DNA of 64,000 nt from Micromussa lordhowensis (GCA_964020085.1 OZ026598.1:12852516-12916515), one strand, 5' to 3'. Positions 56,144 through 64,000 are shown, counted from the stretch's first letter. A program made the numbers and translations. The notes: generated by a model from the sequence alone, not told the origin.

Positions 56144-56277
56144 GTCGTTTCGCCTACAAGTCGTTTCGCCTACAAGTCGATTTGCCTACATCGAGGTCGT
56201 TTCGCCTACACAACGGAAGTCGTTTCGCCTACACGGTCTTAGTCGATTCGCCTACATTGAAGTCGATTCGCCTACAC
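56144..56277 (+). repeat. Left terminal inverted repeat with seven iterons
   Basis: Seven copies of GTCG(T/A)TT(C/T)GCCTACA are separated by spacers of 0-7 bases. Reading inward, units 3, 6 and 7 carry GTCGAT in place of GTCGTT. Unit 3 is followed by TCGAG, unit 5 by CGGTCTTA. The right repeat shows the same series in reverse complement. Likely transposase-binding sites (inference). Confidence 0.92.
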
Positions 56278-56399
56278 TAAATATTTATTACTAAATACTT
56301 ATCTAAAAATTGACAAATAAGTTTACAATAACTATAGTAATGTTTGTCACACAGTCGGATTTTGTTTTGTTATGCACGCGAATCCGCGTATAATGAGTT

Positions 56400-56605
56400 T
56401 TAGTAAATTCTCAGCTCCGACTATTGCATTTCTAGCTTTTTGATTGGCTAAAAGACTCCGACTATGAGCCAATAGTCGGAGTTTTACGTCAGATGGAAAA
56501 TAGTGCGCCAAGATTAAAAATTTTCCGCACAAAGTTTTCAGCTTCAGCCCTCTATAATGGCCGAAATAAAAATCGGCGGCAAAACCCGGTTTGAGAATTT
56601 ACTAA
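56400..56605. mobile_element. Palindromic MITE-like segment inside the MULE
   Basis: TTAGTAAATTCTCA (56400-56413) and TGAGAATTTACTAA (56592-56605) are perfect 14-base inverted ends. Inside, CTCCGACTATTG (56415-56426) pairs perfectly with CAATAGTCGGAG (56470-56481), and GCCGA..TCGGC forms a further small hairpin. No coding capacity. Confidence 0.7.
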
Positions 56606-56606
56606 G

Positions 56607-56719
56607 ACAATTATTCCATTCGCCCTTGTTGGATATGAAGTGATTATAACCAACTCGCGCTACGCGCTCGTTGGTTGTTTTATCACTTCATATCCAACTC
56701 GGGCTCATGGAATAATTGT
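56607..56719. mobile_element. Second palindromic MITE-like segment inside the MULE
   Basis: ACAATTATTCCAT (56607-56619) pairs perfectly with ATGGAATAATTGT (56707-56719). GTTGGATATGAAGTGAT (56628-56644) pairs perfectly with ATCACTTCATATCCAAC (56682-56698), around a CCAACTCGCGC..GCGCTCGTTGG centre. It abuts the preceding palindrome with one base between. Confidence 0.75.
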
Positions 56720-57034
56720 TATATGGCGACAACAACTTGGGTGCTATAACATTTTCCCGCACACGTCATGTTACAAAGAAAGGTAGCGCAAGCGGTATCT
56801 TAGAATAGTTTTTACTCTGTTAACAATAAAAGTGACTTAGGTAATGTTAGTGTGATTTTTTTCTGCTTTGTTGTGAACTTCTCTATTGTTCACGTATTAT
56901 TCGGACTTGTGACTTTCTGAACAACATCAGCTAATTAGTGTCCCGCGCAAGGTAAGTGTGATTTTTTTTCTTTTTGTGTTTCACAGCAATAAGTAAATTA
57001 TTTTAACAAAAGATGTAAACAACACTAGAGTCAA

Positions 57035-57089
57035 CCAATCAAATAGCAGGCATGTCGATCCTTATCGAGCAAGGGTCTACCTATAAAAG
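57035..57089 (+). promoter_or_regulatory. CCAAT and TATA boxes of the MULE transposase gene
   Basis: CCAAT at 57035-57039 and TATAAAAG at 57082-57089 lie 43 bases apart. The TATA box is about 50 bases upstream of the ATG at 57138, so a start site near 57115 and a short leader are likely. Position and sequence fit a compact RNA polymerase II promoter. Confidence 0.6.
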
Positions 57090-57137
57090 CCACCCAAAAA
57101 GCTAATTCGTCATTCGTTCATTGGAACTGCAAGAAAA

Positions 57138-60100
57138 ATGGTAACTCTGTGCATTGAGTGCAAAAAATTTGTTAACAAGCGCCAAGAAGCCCTTCTGTGC
57201 GACGGCTGTAATAAATGGCAGCACAGAACGTGTAGCAGTGGTGTATCCAGAGACATGTATAGAAACGCTGTCAGGTCTGGGGAAGACATTCCTTGGAGAT
57301 GTAAACCTTGTTCTACCTTGCATCCACCCAGGCCGAACTTTGAGAGCACGAGAAATGAAGGTAACTATCATAATAATTATTATGAATGTCATCTTTACAT
57401 GGCTACAATTACAGTTAGGCTGTTCAGGATCACGTTAAACAGTTTACTTAATTTATTTTTCGCGAACATTGCTTCCAATTCTCAAAACCATTTAGCATGC
57501 CTTAACATACGTCTTACAATCAACAGTTTCCGCTGGCTCACTTGGAACAGTAATGGAGGTGACCATGTATTCGGAACCATCCAGCATCGCCTTCGCAGCA
57601 CCTACCGCAGTCGAAAACTCATCATTCATGCCAGCCAGCCCTCTGCCCAGTGAAAACTCAATGTTTTCGGATTCCGCTGAAAATGTTACTACTCCAGGTG
57701 AGTTTGTTTGTGTCGGTTTGTTGTCGCCGTGAATTCAAGTATTGTAGTTGACTTGTACACGAAGAGGTTCCCCTTTCAATACTTGATGAAAAGTTCGGTT
57801 TCCACTGTTTCCATGAGTTTCGCGATTTATAGTGTTCTTCCGTTAGATTAAGGCCTCTTTAGGTGGGTTGTTATATATATTTTTTTATAATTTTCTCTCT
57901 ACACAAGTAGTTTATTTAACAAATAAAGAAGCCTAAGCCGTGTATTACAATGACGGGCATTTGAGAACACGAGGGGAATGTAGAAAACACGAGCCGCAGG
58001 CGAGTGTCTTCTAAAGTTCTCGAATGTTCTCAATATTGTCCGGAGTGTTTTATCACGGTGTAATACACGGCTTAGGCTTCTTTATTTGCTTTATGATATA
58101 GATTTTACACGCACATACATAGTTTATAGAGTTTACACGCGCATATAGAATTTCTACGCGCGCTCGGAACTATAGGTCTGATAATTGCCCCTTGGAATTT
58201 TGATGTTCTTAAAACTAGCATATATGCCCTCGACGCTTCGCTTCTCGGGCAAATATTTGTTTTAAGAACATAAAATTTCGGCGGGGCAACTATCAGCCGA
58301 TAGTAGTATTCAAAGCATGAAATGTTGACCTGGCAAGTGTCTCATTTTTTGTGGTTTTATGTTGAAGGTGAGCCCGTGGAAGAATCAATTGCGGACCCAC
58401 ACATTCACCACCAAACTGAGGAAAACGTCCGTAACGAGGTTACCTATCAACTAGTAGAAGCTGGTACCAAACGGGCTAGGACGAAACTTGCTGACAGCGA
58501 CGGCTATACGTACAACGTGCAGCTTCGCAGAGCCAATGCCACCTACTGGCAATGCACAGTAAGACCAACAGGTAGACACTGTAAAGCCATTGTGATCCAG
58601 CGAGGAGATGGGTTCCAACATGGAAAGCACGACCACAATCACCCGCCAGCACTTGGCGCCGCGACGGCAGCGAGAATCATGGCCTCTGTCAAGGAGAAAG
58701 CAATTGAGGATCAGTTTAGACCAGCGTCAGCGATCGTCGACGAGGTGAGTTTATTTCTCAGTGTGAAAGATGATTTCTAGTCCGTATTGCGCGATATAAG
58801 AAAGAAAGAAACATAACTCTTCGTATTGACTTAATTTCAGTGTCTATGGTATTTAGTTTAAAAAATCTAATTGGGGAAACAAAATATTTCCCCTTTTTGT
58901 GTGTGTTGACATTTCTTCGTTACATCATATCATTATACGCCTTTAAGTAAACTGTATAAAATTCTTCCGTTCTCTAAATGGCATAACTGGCCAAAAGACA
59001 GCAAAAACAGCACTAGTAATAACAATCTTTAAAACTATCGGTTGATTCAGTTGAATTCTAAATCATTTAGCGCTTAAAACGAAAATTGTGAACTCTCTCT
59101 GGGAATGCGTAAAGTAAACTTCCCCCCTCTTTTCATTTTTTGTCTATCAGGTCCTCCTTCATGAAGTCGGGGATGAGCCATGTCCCGCACTTTCTAAACC
59201 TGATCACCTGGCCAGGGCCGCCAACAGAGTTCGACAGAGTACGCGACCACAGGATCCATTGGATTTGGATTTCGAGCTATGCCAGGAGCATGTTCCAGAT
59301 GGTTTCCTCAAAGCGGACATTAAAAAACACGGAAAACGCCACATAATCCTTGCTACAGACCAGCAACTACAACACCTGAGCAAAGCAAAGACCTGGTACA
59401 TAGATGGCACGTTTAAGTTAGTCAAGCGACCATTCCAGCAGCTGTTTACCATCAACGCGTTTGTGCGCACGGACGATCACGCGAAACAAGTTCCGCTGGT
59501 GTTCGTAATGATGTCTGGAAGAAAAAAGAAAGACTATCGTGCGGTAAGTATTATCTCATTGTAATATGTTTTAATGCTCACAGCTAAATCGCTCACTTTG
59601 TCTCGAATATGTCTCAGTAACAAATTGCAACTGCAAAGGAATACGCCCTCGATAAGATTGCTTAGGAAATACGATAAACGTCATTGCTAAGATGATCTTG
59701 ACATGTCCTGAATATCAAATGTAACGCTAAACAGTTGTCACGCACTTATAACGATTGTCACGTTCAATTTATTTCTCCCCATTATTTTACGATGACCTTG
59801 AGAGGACAAAGAAAACATAGGAATTATCTTTTCTTTACTTTTAGGTCCTGAAGTCAATTCTGCGGATGCTCTCTGTTGACCCTGAGGTCCGCCAGATAAC
59901 CATCGATTTTGAAAAGGCTCTCTGGAGTGTTCTTCGGCAGCTCCTTCCTAACGCTAGGATCAAGGGGTGTGCATTCCATTGGACCCAGGCTCTTTGGAGG
60001 AAGGTAAGCGGAAAATATTGATCAACTGTTTTCGATTACTCCCTAACGTGATGGTAGGATTCAAAACTTAAAACACACATCGGATGATTCAAAACATAAA

Positions 60101-60744
60101 TTGAAGTTAGTATGTACACAATTCCGCTTGAGCATTTAGAGAGTAGAAAATGTGGGAATCTAGACAAATGTAATAATTTGCTGTTTTTTTTTTTTCAGAT
60201 TCAAGAGCTTGGACTCCAGCACCAATACAGTCATGACAATGGCACGTACCAGTATGTACGTAAACTCATGGCCCTGCCGTTCCTGCCCGAGGCTGAAATC
60301 CGTCCAATGTTCGAGCAGTTGCGAGTTCGAGCAGCAACAGACCAGCTGAAGCAATTTGCCGAGTACATCGCGGACACCTGGATCAACAGCATTACCTGGC
60401 CGCCCTCTTGCTGGAGCGTTTTCCAGATGACAGTAAGAACAAACAATGACATCGAAGGCTGGCACAATGGCCTGCATCGCCGTGCGTCGGGCAAATGGAG
60501 CATGCCATTCTACCTCCTGCTCGACCTTCTCCATCAAGAGGCTCGGTTGACGGCTCTACGAATTCGTTTGGTATCAGAAAAAAAGCTTAAGAGGATTCAA
60601 AGAGCAAAATACCGCTCCCTTCAGGCCAAAATATTCGAACATTGGGATGATTTTTCCAATGAAAGATACACTGCTGAACAACTCCTTAAGCAGTGTGCAC
60701 GTCTGAATGGCCCGTCACAAGTATTCGCTCAGCGCTCCAATTGA
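57138..60744 (+). CDS. MULE transposase with PHD finger and FLYWCH zinc finger (6 exons, 622 aa)
   Basis: It should catalyse cut-and-paste transposition of its own element in the nucleus. Predicted exons: 57138-57360, 57527-57697, 58368-58744, 59151-59543, 59845-60003, 60199-60744. All introns are GT..AG, with donors GTAACT, GTGAGT, GTGAGT, GTAAGT and GTAAGC, and phases match at every junction. Residues 5-58 form a C4HC3 PHD finger (C5, C8, C21, C24, H29, C32, C55, C58). Residues ~175-224 form a FLYWCH finger (W192, C194, C203, H221, H223). The MULE domain follows: D342 in WYIDGTF, D409 in TIDFEKA, the GCAFHW motif (C430, H433), and E527 in NNDIEGWHN. Exon 2 has a second in-frame acceptor 24 bases downstream (57551). 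No stop or frameshift is visible, so the gene seems intact. The gene model is mine and needs transcript support. Confidence 0.88.
57919..58090. mobile_element. Palindromic MITE-like element, copy 2 (in intron 2)
   Basis: AACAAATAAAGAAGCCTAAG at the left pairs with CTTAGGCTTCTTTATTTG at the right. The interior shares TGACGGGCATTTGAGAACAC, TGTAGAAAACACGAG and GAGTGTTTTATCA with the copy at 51784-51971, in inverse orientation. No coding capacity. Confidence 0.8.
58168..58306. mobile_element. Palindromic element (in intron 2)
   Basis: CTATAGGTCTGATAATTGCC with GATGTTCTTAAAAC on the left pairs with GTTTTAAGAACAT and GGGGCAACTATCAGCCGATA on the right. An inner ATATGCCCTCGA/CGGGCAAATAT hairpin lies at the centre. 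It is unrelated to the neighbouring MITE. Probably a small foldback element. Confidence 0.7.
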
Positions 60745-61179
60745 TAAGTCACTGACCTAAATGTATTTGAAATGTATTTGAAGGTTTTTGGCTAAGCTCC
60801 GCGTTATTATTGTACATGTAGTTCCATTACATACTGTAAAATGATTTAAAAGGGCGCGTGACCACCAGGGTCACGCAAATGTCCCCATTGTGACTAGCTA
60901 GCTAGAGAGTAAGCGATTAAATTTGTTTGCTTACGATACAACTATTGTTGCGTGATTTTCCTTTCGATATCGGTGTGTTGTTGATCGGTATGTTGTTGAT
61001 TCAAGTACAGGTTACTCTACGTGATCAAACTAGAATCAACATTTCTCGAACCTTCCGTTAACTCTCAGTCAAAAGCTGTAATATCTCGGAATTTAACTGG
61101 AAATACGGTCAAATACGAATTCTCTGTTAACTGTGGGCAGTGATGTTTATCTATTTTCACAAAATATTTCAACTTATAA
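60745..61179. other. 3' flank of the transposase gene with a perfect hairpin
   Basis: No gene. GCGTGACC (60856-60863) pairs perfectly with GGTCACGC (60869-60876) around a five-base loop, about 110 bases past the stop codon. No clear AATAAA is seen on the plus strand in this stretch, so the 3' end of the mRNA is undetermined. Confidence 0.5.
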
Positions 61180-61312
61180 GTGTAGGCGAAACGACTTTAA
61201 TGTAGGCGAATCGACTCAAACCGTGTAGGCGAAACGACTTGATCGTGTAGGCGAAACGACCTCGATGTAGGCGAATCGACTTGTAGGCGAAACGACTTGT
61301 AGGCGAAACGAC
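61180..61312 (-). repeat. Right terminal inverted repeat with seven iterons
   Basis: Seven TGTAGGCGAA(A/T)CGAC units are the reverse complement of the left repeat. Spacer classes recur in the same order: none, one base, TCGAG, ~7 bases, CGGT..., TT(G/A)AA. Length differs from the left arm by one base. Confidence 0.92.
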
Positions 61313-61321
61313 TGACATCCG
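61313..61321 (+). repeat. Right copy of decayed 9-bp target-site duplication
   Basis: TGACATCCG abuts the right terminal repeat and matches TGGTAACCG on the left at 6 of 9 positions. On the minus strand both read as three whole codons starting with Arg, so removing one copy restores the frame. Confidence 0.55.
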
Positions 61322-62275
61322 CAAGCACTGCTTGAAACGAGACAATTCTTCTATGGAATAAATAGAATCTACCTTAATGTTAAGTTCCGACTCCTCTTCG
61401 GGTGTAGCGCCTTCCACTACAAGCTGCTGTAAGTTGGAGTCAAGTTTCTTTTCAATTACTGTATCTACAGTAGTGTTAAGTACAGTGGTTTGACCATCTC
61501 TACGTAGTCTGACTTGCTTAAACGAGTACACCTCTTCCACGTTTACTTCGTCGATGTTGTTTTCCCAGAGTATCAGTTTTAACTGGGTAGTTTGATCAGA
61601 AATGTGACAGTTGCTTTTCTTTAGCTTAGAAGCTCCAACGATTTGCGGTTCATTGTCTTTGTATACAACTTTAGCTGTCACATCAACGATATCCATATCC
61701 GCCGCATTCTGCAACATCGACTGCAATGTCGAATTGCCGGTTTTCTGGATGTCAGTGAACTGGAAGTTATACTCAGACGTTGCTGGGGAAGACAGTTTAG
61801 TCATGTCGTTTATGAAGATCGTTCGGCCATCCTCCGAAATATTGTACCGTTCGAGTTTCAGTGCGGTTTTGGTAGCAGCTCTGTCATCTAAAAAGCTTCG
61901 TTTGGAGCGCGAGAAGCACACGGCAGGATGAGTTGCTGATGCCGACTGGAGCTTTAGATTGAAGTAGAGCAGAGATCCTTTCTTACTGCGCTTAACAGGG
62001 GACAGGCTTTGTACATAGGCGATTAGTGGTGAACTTGGTCGTTTTGTTGGACTCGTAGGAGTCGACGTATCGGACTCATTTTTCTGTGTCTGTTGGATCT
62101 TCAAGGTGTTGTCACAGGGCGAAGTTCGTTGAAGCGGAGCTTGGTGTTGGCTGACCGACGCAGTTGCGAAGACATCTTTATTCTGACGAGTTTGACTCAT
62201 AAAAGAACTTTGGGTTTGTGAGGAGACTGCACTTTGCGGAACCTTTGGTTTCTTGGATTTTGCTTGACGCGACAT
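61313..62275 (-). pseudogene. RPA-like ssDNA-binding protein, N-terminal part, truncated by MULE insertion
   Basis: The frame starts at the ATG at 62275, about 90 bases below a TATA box, and runs 318 codons to the target duplication without an intron. Residues 1-100 are basic and Ser/Thr/Pro/Gln-rich, probably disordered and nuclear (PTKRPSSP, SPVKRSKKG). Residues ~195-275 resemble an OB fold: a beta-rich stretch with TTQLKLILWENNIDEV, then VYSFKQVRLRRDG. Its missing end, with the zinc ribbon, lies at 55814-56143. The frame continues into the right terminal repeat for about 47 codons, giving a chimeric 368-codon ORF whose tail (VVSPTSRFAYK...) comes from iterons. I assign it to RPA-like single-stranded DNA-binding proteins by architecture, not by alignment. 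It may be a host gene or the accessory gene of another mobile element such as a Helitron; lack of introns favours the latter or a retrocopy. Confidence 0.65.
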
Positions 62276-62364
62276 GATTAAAAAAAAAAGAAAACAAAAA
62301 ACACGATAGAGAGCTATGTTTTATGAACATTGAACAGAATAAGCACGTGTTAGAAAATTCTGTC

Positions 62365-62409
62365 TTTTTATACCACCTACTCGGATCGAAATCGTCGCGT
62401 TTTGATTGG
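62365..62409 (-). promoter_or_regulatory. TATA and CCAAT boxes of the RPA-like gene
   Basis: On the minus strand TATAAAAA (62365-62372) lies about 90 bases before the ATG at 62275, and CCAAT (62405-62409) lies 33 bases further upstream. This mirrors the CCAAT-TATA arrangement of the transposase gene. Confidence 0.5.
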
Positions 62410-63160
62410 ACAATTTTCTAGGCGTTCCTCTGAGGGAACAGGCATACTGAAGAGCTGTTGGATCCTGTGTCACAACCAGGGAATATATGACTGTTTTTGT
62501 AGGTTTGATCCTGTCTGATCTGACAACCAGTGAACCTATATGACTGTTCTAGCAGGACAGCAGGACACCAGAAATTTGCTTGCAGAATTGAATTCAAGGC
62601 TGTCTCTTTAGTAATGAGCATACAGTAAACAGAAAGCATTTCCTATTATTTTAACTAACTAGCCACGCAGTGCTGCGTTTCTAAACACATGTCGTGATTG
62701 GTGGATTACGATCCGGTTTGTTTGTTTTGGTTTTTCACGTTAACGTAAATTTGGCTTCGCATGCTATTTTGGTAGGTGCAGTAGTAAATAATTTGTGCGT
62801 TTTGGATGTTTATAATCAGTGAAAATTTTGCCCAAGCCTTAATGCATTTCTGAACTAAATAATATTTGAAAAATTGTGCCCCCAGACACGGTCTTTCGGG
62901 CTTAGTGCCCAGTGGTTTTTAGGGTAGATATGGTAAAACAAAAAACAAACAAAAGGCAAGAACAGCTCATTAATGGCGTTTCAACAGTTGTTGCAAAATT
63001 AATGCAGATAAATTGAATAAGTGGCTGTCTTGTTTTTAATATGAACAAAGCGAAAGAGTAGTATGACTTTTATCATGGTCTTGGAGGGACAGTTTTTGTC
63101 CTGAAAGAGGAAGTTACTAAACACTTTTGCAAAGGTTTTTTTTTAGAAAAAAAAAAGAAA
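62410..63160. other. Intergenic stretch with a ~51-bp imperfect duplication
   Basis: GATCCTGTGTCACAACCAGG (62461) and GATCCTGTCTGATCTGACAA (62507) begin two related segments. The shared elements ACAACCAG and ATATGACTGTT recur about 51 bases apart. The rest is AT-rich and shows no gene. Confidence 0.5.
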
Positions 63161-63164
63161 TAGA

Positions 63165-63475
63165 GGAGCAGGGTTGGCACAGTAGTGAGAGCGCTCGCCT
63201 TCCACCAATGTGTCCCGGGTTCCATTCCCAGACCCGGCATCATATGTGGACTGAGTTTGTTGGTTCTCTACTCTGCTCCAGTTTTCCCCTCTCCTCAAAA
63301 ACCAACATTTAATTTAAATTGGTTTGATATATATGATTTATTTCATTTAATGATTTGATTTGATTTATTCGCTTTACAATCTCCCCAATTAGTAGAGCAC
63401 TCGTGCTCAGCTAGAATGAATTGAGACTTAAAGTTACTATTATCATTATCATTATTATATTATTATTATTATTAA
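63165..63475 (+). mobile_element. tRNA-derived SINE with ATT-rich tail
   Basis: The head holds a polymerase III A box (TGGCACAGTAGTGAG, 63175-63189) and a B box (GGTTCCATTCC, 63218-63228), 29 bases apart as in tRNA genes. The sequence around them, GAGAGCGCTCGCCTTCCACC, is tRNA-like but not a foldable complete tRNA. The body extends through GTAGAGCACTCGTGCTCAGC. It ends in (ATT/ATC)n microsatellite at about 63432-63475. An A-rich tract precedes the head. No protein is encoded. Confidence 0.75.
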
Positions 63476-63722
63476 GGAATTTCTTAGCAATCCCCATCCC
63501 ATAAATAATGAATGGCTAACAAAATCCAAAGTTATTATTCCTTCTGGTTTCCACTGGAAAAAGCTTTTCTCAGTCAGAATCTCCACCCTGAAATAAATCT
63601 TAAGTTCTGTTCAGTAAGTTCTCTTTCCAATATCAATACATTATGAAACAGGGAGAGGACAGGAGCAATAAAAATAAAATACCAAGAAAGGGATCGTGTG
63701 TTGATGTAACATCAAATTCTTG
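63476..63722. other. AT-rich spacer, nothing recognised
   Basis: No gene, RNA or inverted repeat of note between the SINE tail and the dispersed repeat. Confidence 0.45.
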
Positions 63723-63795
63723 TAACTATTGTTAGAAGACATGTATGGCAGTGAGAAGTCAGAATTAACATTGGATATTGGGAGTGAAAGGGTAT
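63723..63795 (-). repeat. Dispersed repeat, copy 2 (inverted)
   Basis: In reverse complement it reads CCCTTTCACTCCCAATATCC, then AATGTTAATTCT and CACTGCCATACATG. This matches 51567-51645 block by block with a few substitutions. About 12 kb separates the copies. Confidence 0.65.
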
Positions 63796-64000
63796 TCTCA
63801 TCCCAAGAGGCTGTGATAATAAATAATAACAATCTTTTATTAGGAGGCTCCATCACTAAAAGTGGTTTACATAGAGGTCCTAATATTAGATATATATTAC
63901 GTTAGAATACAATTAAAATCTAGTAATATAAAGCAAAGTCGGAATATATAAAATATTTACAGCAATATTCACAGTATATGCACTGCAAAAAAAACAAATT
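63796..64000. other. AT-rich window end
   Basis: AT-rich sequence with TATATATTA tracts and no recognisable gene. Confidence 0.4.

Larger units (their letters stand above)
56278..57137. other. Upstream region of the transposase gene with two nested palindromes
   Basis: Between the left terminal repeat and the start codon are two abutting palindromic segments (56400-56605 and 56607-56719), then AT-rich leader sequence, then a CCAAT and TATA pair. Two T-rich segments, TGTGATTTTTTTCTGC (about 56851) and TGTGATTTTTTTTCTTT (about 56960), repeat one another. No further gene is seen. Confidence 0.6.
57698..58367 (+). other. Intron 2 of the transposase, carrying two palindromic elements
   Basis: This is the largest intron (670 bases, GTGAGT to TTGAAG). 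About 310 bases of it are the palindromes at 57919-58090 and 58168-58306. The other introns are 166, 406, 301 and 195 bases. Removing the palindromes would bring intron 2 to a similar size, so they look like later insertions. Confidence 0.65.
56144..61312 (+). mobile_element. Autonomous Mutator-like (MULE) DNA transposon, 5,169 bp
   Basis: Terminal inverted repeats of ~134 bp bound the element. Both are built from seven GTCG(T/A)TTCGCCTACA iterons in matching order. Inside lies one plus-strand, six-exon transposase gene (57138-60744) with a PHD finger, a FLYWCH zinc finger and the MULE catalytic domain. The element interrupts a minus-strand RPA-like gene and is flanked by a degenerate 9-bp duplication. 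Its upstream region and intron 2 hold nested palindromic elements. Intact splice sites and open frames suggest it was active recently. The decayed target duplication either argues for greater age or means the exact ends are slightly misjudged. Confidence 0.88.

Noticed and set aside
56073..56294. 73-codon plus-strand frame through the left terminal repeat
   Set aside because: It arises from the open iterons and antisense of the RPA-like C-terminus; no independent support.
57138..57653. Single-exon 171-codon PHD protein
   Set aside because: The frame beyond residue 74 loses all domain character after a GTAACT donor. Splicing to exon 2 keeps an open frame into the FLYWCH-MULE exons.
60160..60537. 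125-codon minus-strand frame opposite the last transposase exon
   Set aside because: It is the antisense shadow of the MULE catalytic exon and has no domain of its own.
61611..61931. Plus-strand frames opposite the RPA-like gene (also 61643-61891)
   Set aside because: They are antisense shadows with no domain, while the minus-strand frame has a promoter and a matching downstream half.
63170..63245. Functional tRNA gene
   Set aside because: The A and B boxes are present but the acceptor stem does not pair, and the sequence continues into a SINE body with a microsatellite tail.

Overview
The window looks like a piece of a metazoan nuclear genome, most likely an invertebrate and possibly a cnidarian such as a stony coral. 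The evidence is spliceosomal introns with canonical GT/AG borders, TATA and CCAAT boxes, a tRNA-headed SINE, several palindromic MITE-like elements, and a FLYWCH/MULE transposase of a kind abundant in invertebrates. The phylum is an inference from recalled repeat and transposase types, not a search result. There is no bacterial-style operon, rRNA gene or CRISPR array.

Layout. Bases 1-525 are the end of a tandem array with a ~240-bp dimeric period. Bases 562-2800 hold no gene I can support. Bases ~2801-48556 (71% of the window) are one uninterrupted, unidirectional minisatellite with a 33-bp unit and a common 31-bp variant, roughly 1,390 units. The array is built from nested, kilobase-scale duplications (offsets 603, 1733, 1900, 2472, 4914, 5372, 5764, 6721 and ~6860 bp). 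All eight possible CpG deamination products of the unit occur in it. Because 33 is divisible by three, three of the six frames stay open for long stretches; I read these as by-products and not as genes.

From 48557 to 55800 the sequence is AT-rich and repeat-laden: a candidate 2-kb element with inverted ends, a ~190-bp palindromic MITE, a dispersed repeat and small duplications.

The gene-bearing part is 55814-62275. An intronless minus-strand gene for an RPA-like protein (basic Ser/Pro-rich N-terminus, probable OB fold, C-terminal four-cysteine zinc ribbon) has been split by a 5,169-bp Mutator-like DNA transposon at 56144-61312. The transposon has ~134-bp terminal inverted repeats. Each is made of seven TCG(T/A)TTCGCCTAC-type iterons in the same order and spacing. 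A decayed 9-bp target duplication flanks it (6 of 9 bases match). It carries an apparently intact six-exon transposase gene predicting 622 residues: PHD finger, FLYWCH zinc finger, then a MULE DDE domain with D342, D409 and E527. Nested palindromic elements sit in its upstream region and in intron 2. The zinc-finger domains could recognise the iteron ends and chromatin during transposition (inference).

The last 1.7 kb contain a small imperfect duplication, a tRNA-derived SINE with A and B boxes and an ATT-rich tail, and an inverted second copy of the dispersed repeat seen near 51.6 kb.
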